In this document: piece by piece, positions 59,545 through 64,000 of the stretch
How positions within the stretch are numbered: position 1 is the first letter of the stretch
Layout: each line of letters begins with the position of its first letter
Assembly (NCBI GenBank): GCA_028705495.1
Contig: JAQWDK010000001.1
Coordinates: 95,228 to 159,227, forward strand
Direction: 5' to 3'
Length of the DNA: 64,000 bases
DNA from: Eubacteriales bacterium
GTDB lineage: Bacteria; Bacillota; Clostridia; Oscillospirales; CAG-382
The notes under the pieces: model-generated
What the model was told of the DNA's origin: nothing
Databases searched by the model: none
What the model saw: only the letters and a program-made list of their open reading frames with translations
Made by a program: the position numbers and the translations under genes

Positions 59545-59573
59545 TTGACAAATAACGATGAATTATATACAAT
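59545..59573 (+). promoter_or_regulatory. Promoter of the PAS/GGDEF-like/HD-GYP gene
   Basis: TTGACA (59545-59550) and TACAAT (59568-59573) with a 17-bp spacer. Confidence 0.7.
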
Positions 59574-59655
59574 AATGTTAGTAAGCAATAGCTACTGAAG
59601 AGGGTGCTTTATTAAAGTAATAATTCACTGATAAATGGATTACAAGGGTGACCGT

Positions 59656-62607
59656 ATGAAAGACTTTAAGCTAAAGAATGCATTAGATGCCATTCCTGTT
59701 AGCGTTGTGATATTGGACAAAAATGCTTTAATTAGTTTTGTTAATAAAGCAGCACATCACATAATCAATAAAAACGAAGACGAAGTGATTGGCAAACACT
59801 TTGGAGATAGTTTTTGTTGTACAGTCAGCTACAAGGACGAGCGAGGTTGTGGCTTTGGATCATCGTGTTCTGATTGTGAGATAAAAAAAGCAATATCAGC
59901 AGCTATTCAAAACAAACAAACCACAGAAGGTATTGAAATTAATAAACAGCTTCTTATTGACGGGAAGGAGACTGACTTTTGGTTTAAAGCAAATGTTTGC
60001 CCTGTAATGGTTGCCGATGATATAAACGTAATAATAACACTATTTGATATCACAGAAAAGAAAAAGGAAGAACTTTCGATCATAAAATCAATGGATTTTT
60101 GTAAAAACATACTCGATCAAATTCCGGTAATCGTTTGGAGGACAAACGCAGATTTGGAATGTGAATATGTAAATATGGAGTTGGAAAGATTTACGGGTAT
60201 AGTTATTGAAGGATCATTAGGAGACGGTTTAAAAAGAGCTGTTCACTCTGATGATTTTGAAATGTATCGTAAAGCTTTAAATGAAGCAAATAAAAAAAGA
60301 AAGCCATTCCAAATTGAAGCGCGTCTTCGCCGTCATGACGGCGAATTTCGTCATTGTTTAATTTCTGGCACCCCATATTATGATGTAGACGGTCAGTTTG
60401 GTGGATACATCGGTACAGACCTGGACATAACTGAAAGTAAAAAAACAACAGAAACCTTGAATCGTTATCATACACTTGCTGAAACAACGAATGATATTAT
60501 TCTTTTCATTGATATGGATGGTAGAATTATCGATGCAAACAATGCAGCGGTTGAAGAGTACGGATATACCTATGAAGAATTATGTTCAATAAACATAAGA
60601 GATATTAGGAATAATTGGGGATATACAAAAAATCAGATGGAGATCGCTAACAAAGAGGAGGTACGCTTTGAGACTGTTCATCGTCGTAAAGATGGAAGCT
60701 ACTTTGATGCGGAAGTAAGCTCTCGTGGTACTGATATGGATGGCAGGAGAATACTTACGAGCATAGTTAGAAATATTTCCGCACGTAAGAGGGCAGAGAG
60801 AAAGCTGCAGGAGCAAGAAGCGCTATTTAGAACTGTTTTTGAACAATCTCCAATAGGTATGGCGTTTAGCAAATCTGACGGTGAAATTGTTGAAGCCAAC
60901 CCTGTGTATGAAAAGTTTTTTGGTAGACAAATAGAAGAGCTAAGACAGTTAGGATGGAAAAAACTCATTCACCCTGATGATCTAAACAAAAACATCGAAG
61001 AACTTAACAGATATGCGGCTGGGGAAATAGATAGATTTTCGGAAATAAAAAGATACATAAGACCGGACGGCTCCATCATTTGGGGCAGCTTGACCTTAAC
61101 ACCTTTATTAGATGAAAAAAGGAACCCAAGATTAAGCCTTTCTATGATTGAGGATATAACCGAAAGGATTCATTCGGAGCAAAACCTTAAAGAAAGCGAG
61201 AGAAGTAAATCCGTACTTCTTTCAAATTTACCCGGAATGGCATATCGTTGCAATTATGATAAAGACTGGACAATGCAGTTTGTCTCAGACGGATGTTTTG
61301 AGCTGACCGGTTATCGACCGGAAGATTTATTGGGAAACAAAGTGTTATCATACAACGATTTAATCAACGATGAATATCAAAATTATTTATGGGAGAAATG
61401 GGCTCAATTATTACCTATAAAAGGTGTTTTAAAAGAAGAGTATTCGATAACGACATCAACCGGTGAAACAAAATGGGTTTATGAGCAGGGGCGAGGTATT
61501 TATGATGAAAATAATGCGGTCATAGCTCTTGAAGGACTTGTTATTGATATAACGGATCGCAAAAAGAAAGAAGAAGAAATCCGTTTTCTTAATTATCACG
61601 ACACTTTAACCGGTTTATTTAACCGAAGATTCTTTGAGGAAAAAAAGAAACAATTGGACACAGCCAGCCAACTACCCTTGTCTGTTATTATCGCTGATAT
61701 AAATGGACTTAAACAAATCAACGACGCCTTAGGACATGCTCAAGGGGATAAATTAATCGTTGCGATTTCTAAAATTTTGAAAGAATACATGCGTCATCAA
61801 GATATATTAGCCAGAACAAGCGGAGATGATTTCACCATTCTCATGCCCCACACAAATATTGAAGAAGCTGATAATATAATGAAACTAATAGAAAAGGCAT
61901 GCGATGAAAACAAAACCAATGAAATTTACCATACAAGCATTTCTTTGGGATGTGCAACTAAGAATGATATATATGAGGACATTAATGACATTCTAAAACT
62001 TGCAGAAGACAATATGTATCAACAGAAACTACTTAAAAAAGAGAGTTCTCATAGTTCGATAATTGCCTCTTTGAAAGCATCGCTTTTTGAAAAAAGTCAG
62101 GAAACTGAGCAACACGCTCAGAGGTTAATAATATTATCAAAAGCAATTGGACAGAGATTAAACCTGTCAGATAAACTACTAAATGAATTAGAGCTTTTAT
62201 CAACACTGCACGATATTGGTAAAATAGGTGTAAAAGATGCTATACTAAATAAAACCGGCAAGCTCATACAAGAAGAGTGGGTTGTAATGAAAAAACATCC
62301 GGAAATCGGATATAGAATTGCAATATCGATTCCGGATCTAAAACCAATTGCTAAATATATTTTAAGTCACCACGAACGTTATGATGGAAAAGGTTATCCA
62401 AAAGGGCTAAAGGGTGAGGACATACCTTTGCTTTCGCGGATTATTGCAATTGTTGATGCATATGATGCCATGACTGAAAACAGGGCATATCGAAAAGCGA
62501 TATCCAAAGAAGCAGCTATTCTTGAAATTGAACGAAATAGTGGAACTCAATTTGATCCTAGCATAGCAAAAATATTTATAGATATTCTTTCGGAAAACAA
62601 AAGATGA
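59656..62607 (+). CDS. Multi-PAS protein with degenerate GGDEF and HD-GYP domains
   Basis: A 983-residue cytoplasmic signalling protein. Four to five PAS domains occupy residues 1-640 (e.g. LDAIPVSVVILDKN; LDQIPVIVWRTNAD; DIILFIDMDGRIIDANNAAV; FEQSPIGMAFSKSDG; LLSNLPGMAYRCNYD), with PAC-type ends (IGTDLDITESK). A GGDEF-type domain follows (LTGLFNRRFF, ADINGLKQINDALGHAQGD), but the signature is SGDDF (about 721). The HD-GYP domain (about 825-983) has HDIGK, HHERYDGKGYP and VDAYDAMT. HD-GYP domains break down cyclic di-GMP, so net phosphodiesterase activity is likely. No membrane segment. ATG 59656 follows AAGGGTG; an in-frame ATG at 59635 is weaker. Confidence 0.85.
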   Translation: MKDFKLKNALDAIPVSVVILDKNALISFVNKAAHHIINKNEDEVIGKHFGDSFCCTVSYKDERGCGFGSSCSDCEIKKAISAAIQNKQTTEGIEINKQLLIDGKETDFWFKANVCPVMVADDINVIITLFDITEKKKEELSIIKSMDFCKNILDQIPVIVWRTNADLECEYVNMELERFTGIVIEGSLGDGLKRAVHSDDFEMYRKALNEANKKRKPFQIEARLRRHDGEFRHCLISGTPYYDVDGQFGGYIGTDLDITESKKTTETLNRYHTLAETTNDIILFIDMDGRIIDANNAAVEEYGYTYEELCSINIRDIRNNWGYTKNQMEIANKEEVRFETVHRRKDGSYFDAEVSSRGTDMDGRRILTSIVRNISARKRAERKLQEQEALFRTVFEQSPIGMAFSKSDGEIVEANPVYEKFFGRQIEELRQLGWKKLIHPDDLNKNIEELNRYAAGEIDRFSEIKRYIRPDGSIIWGSLTLTPLLDEKRNPRLSLSMIEDITERIHSEQNLKESERSKSVLLSNLPGMAYRCNYDKDWTMQFVSDGCFELTGYRPEDLLGNKVLSYNDLINDEYQNYLWEKWAQLLPIKGVLKEEYSITTSTGETKWVYEQGRGIYDENNAVIALEGLVIDITDRKKKEEEIRFLNYHDTLTGLFNRRFFEEKKKQLDTASQLPLSVIIADINGLKQINDALGHAQGDKLIVAISKILKEYMRHQDILARTSGDDFTILMPHTNIEEADNIMKLIEKACDENKTNEIYHTSISLGCATKNDIYEDINDILKLAEDNMYQQKLLKKESSHSSIIASLKASLFEKSQETEQHAQRLIILSKAIGQRLNLSDKLLNELELLSTLHDIGKIGVKDAILNKTGKLIQEEWVVMKKHPEIGYRIAISIPDLKPIAKYILSHHERYDGKGYPKGLKGEDIPLLSRIIAIVDAYDAMTENRAYRKAISKEAAILEIERNSGTQFDPSIAKIFIDILSENKR

Positions 62608-62637
62608 AGAGGTTTTAGTTTAGAGCGATGTATTCAT

Positions 62638-64000
62638 CTACTCCTTGCAAAAAATATCCTGATGATTATCAATACTTGCTATAAAGTCATTAAGCATTTT
62701 TACAATGTCTCTTTTTTCTGAAGTCAAAAAGCAATTATTTTGACCAACTACTTCTATATATTCAAATAATGCACTGCACATCAATGGGTGGCTGAACCAA
62801 AAGACAGTGGTAGGGTTGTATGTTTTTTTAACTATAGCTCCCGTGCCTTCTTTAACACATATTTGGATATTTGAATACGGGCTTTTATTAATCGGAATAA
62901 AATTGTAGTTATCATCATCAAGTAGAGTTATAAGATGCTTTATGTGTAGTGAAAATTCTACAGGTGTATAAAATATTTCTGTATTTATGAATAGGTCAGA
63001 TAAATCTAAGCAAACCTTACCTGCAAGCACTTGTTCAACACTTGGTAAAGCTATGTACTCTTTTATAATGCCATCTTTCAACTCGCGTTCAAATTGTCTG
63101 ACAAAGTCTGAATGTAAATCTATGATGCTGTCAATTTTCTCTTTTTCAGCTCCTGATCGAAATAGTATTTTAATGAGCAAATCTGATGGAATTGTAGCAA
63201 AAGAAAGCAATGATGACAGCTTTTTAAGCGAACCCTGAGCTTTCGATAATTCTCCTGTGAAGAGCATATATTCACTCAAATTATTCCTTTTGAAAACCTT
63301 GATTAAAGGTTTTGCGCTTTGAAGAAGTGTATCTATTTGGCTTTCATAATAAGCTATCTGCTCAAAACTATCGCAGTAATTATAAATTCCAGAGTTTTCT
63401 GTACCAGTTACAACGCTTGCTGAAATGGCTGCTATTTCTGGAGCTACAAATAGCGTGTGAGAAAACCAAGGGTCTGAATGGCTTTTACGATAGAAACCCT
63501 CAATGGCTCCCGACATATACAATGGGAGCCATTTTTCTATTCCGGCAAGCATTTCATCAATATTTCGAGTGATGTTATGAATTATTTTTATAGGAATTCG
63601 TCTTGATAAAACCGATGACATAAGAGAAGCCCACTTTTGTAAAAACTCAATGTCGGCTGTAAGCCAGTTCATGTTTTGATCTGAATATAGCTTTAAAGTT
63701 TTTGGTGAATCTGACGTTACTACTGTGCTGAGAAATTTAATAATAGCTCTACGAAAGCCGTCTAAACCAAAATACTCCTTTGAATCGTCTCTAGTTAAAT
63801 CCTCTGTTATGATGTTATTCAGAGGAGGCAACTGAGGTATTTTAGATAAAGTCAAGTCTCCCAGTTTATCAAGAAAGTTATCGATCCTACCTGAAGTGTA
63901 TTTACCGCTTTTGTCAAAGAACCATTCTTCGAATTTATTTATAAATCTATCATGGTTTTGGAAAGTTGAAACGGGTTCACCGATAATATCTGATAATTCC
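62638..64000 (-). CDS. Unknown protein, 5' end beyond the window
   Basis: The reading frame is open to the right edge (at least 453 residues), so the true start lies outside. No family recognised. The visible part is soluble and largely helical, rich in Leu, Ile and Ser (e.g. LDGFRRAIIKFLSTVVTSD, SRRIPIKIIHNITRNIDEML, DLLIKILFRSGAEKEKIDSI, EFSLHIKHLITLLDDDNYNF) and ends HQDIFCKE. A TTG at 63855 could be read as a start, but translation continues upstream without a stop (DKLGDLTLSKIPQ), so I treat it as internal. It converges on the PAS/HD-GYP gene with 30 bases between stops. Confidence 0.6.
   Translation of the reverse strand, partial: ELSDIIGEPVSTFQNHDRFINKFEEWFFDKSGKYTSGRIDNFLDKLGDLTLSKIPQLPPLNNIITEDLTRDDSKEYFGLDGFRRAIIKFLSTVVTSDSPKTLKLYSDQNMNWLTADIEFLQKWASLMSSVLSRRIPIKIIHNITRNIDEMLAGIEKWLPLYMSGAIEGFYRKSHSDPWFSHTLFVAPEIAAISASVVTGTENSGIYNYCDSFEQIAYYESQIDTLLQSAKPLIKVFKRNNLSEYMLFTGELSKAQGSLKKLSSLLSFATIPSDLLIKILFRSGAEKEKIDSIIDLHSDFVRQFERELKDGIIKEYIALPSVEQVLAGKVCLDLSDLFINTEIFYTPVEFSLHIKHLITLLDDDNYNFIPINKSPYSNIQICVKEGTGAIVKKTYNPTTVFWFSHPLMCSALFEYIEVVGQNNCFLTSEKRDIVKMLNDFIASIDNHQDIFCKE

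Noticed and set aside
1..64000. CRISPR arrays, rRNA genes, insertion sequences
   Set aside because: No regularly spaced identical repeats, no rRNA-like sequence and no transposase gene were seen in the window.

Overview
The window looks like chromosomal DNA of an anaerobic Clostridia-class Bacillota (Gram-positive ribosome-binding sites, BspA-type surface protein, GH84 lipoprotein, acr3/arsA arsenic operon). It falls into two halves that meet at about 39.1 kb.

Left half (1 to 39,111): most of an integrative and conjugative element (ICE). Nearly all its genes are on the minus strand, so it reads from right to left. At the right end is attR, the 3' half of a tRNA-Ser(CGA) gene (39,056-39,111) with short repeats beside it. 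Then come an HTH gene, two small proteins and parA/parB (36-38.7 kb). Next is a compact Tad/Flp pilus locus (24.9-35.4 kb): two near-identical pilins, prepilin peptidase, CpaB, TadZ-like ATPase, CpaF ATPase, TadB, TadC, two pseudopilins, a Cys-rich membrane protein and a 975-residue secreted protein. The conjugation block follows: a conserved ICE protein, a 2471-residue methylase/helicase protein, a primase, two PcfM-like peptides, a candidate oriT, MobC, relaxase, PcfB, an ArdC-like protein, VirD4, a pilin-like protein, VirB6-like, PrgI and VirB4. Two cargo insertions point the other way: an AraC-type regulator (23.9-24.7 kb) and a MerR-led four-gene operon (0.79-4.06 kb). The MerR operon separates virB4 from the next conjugation genes at the left edge. 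The integrase and the other att site are not in the window.

Right half (39.1 to 64 kb): host genes, lower in GC by eye. In order these are a BspA/leucine-rich-repeat lipoprotein, an unknown lipoprotein, a small unknown protein, a membrane rhodanese, an ECF-type sigma factor with a very long C-terminal extension, an APH-fold kinase, a polyferredoxin with its own ArsR regulator, an SGNH hydrolase, a GH84 lipoprotein, a truncated glycosyltransferase-like ORF, an arsenic operon (arsR, DUF2703 gene, CoA-disulfide-reductase-like gene, acr3, arsD, arsA), a PAS/GGDEF-like/HD-GYP signalling protein, and an unknown gene cut by the right edge.

The most notable observations are: (1) a TnpV-family ORF with its own Shine-Dalgarno sequence lies entirely inside the giant methylase/helicase gene in another frame; (2) the ICE carries a complete monoderm Tad pilus system, whose four pilin/pseudopilin products share an EGY(I/V) processing-like motif; (3) a leader with three hairpins precedes the pilin genes; (4) the ICE boundary is a tRNA-Ser(CGA) 3' half starting at the anticodon loop.
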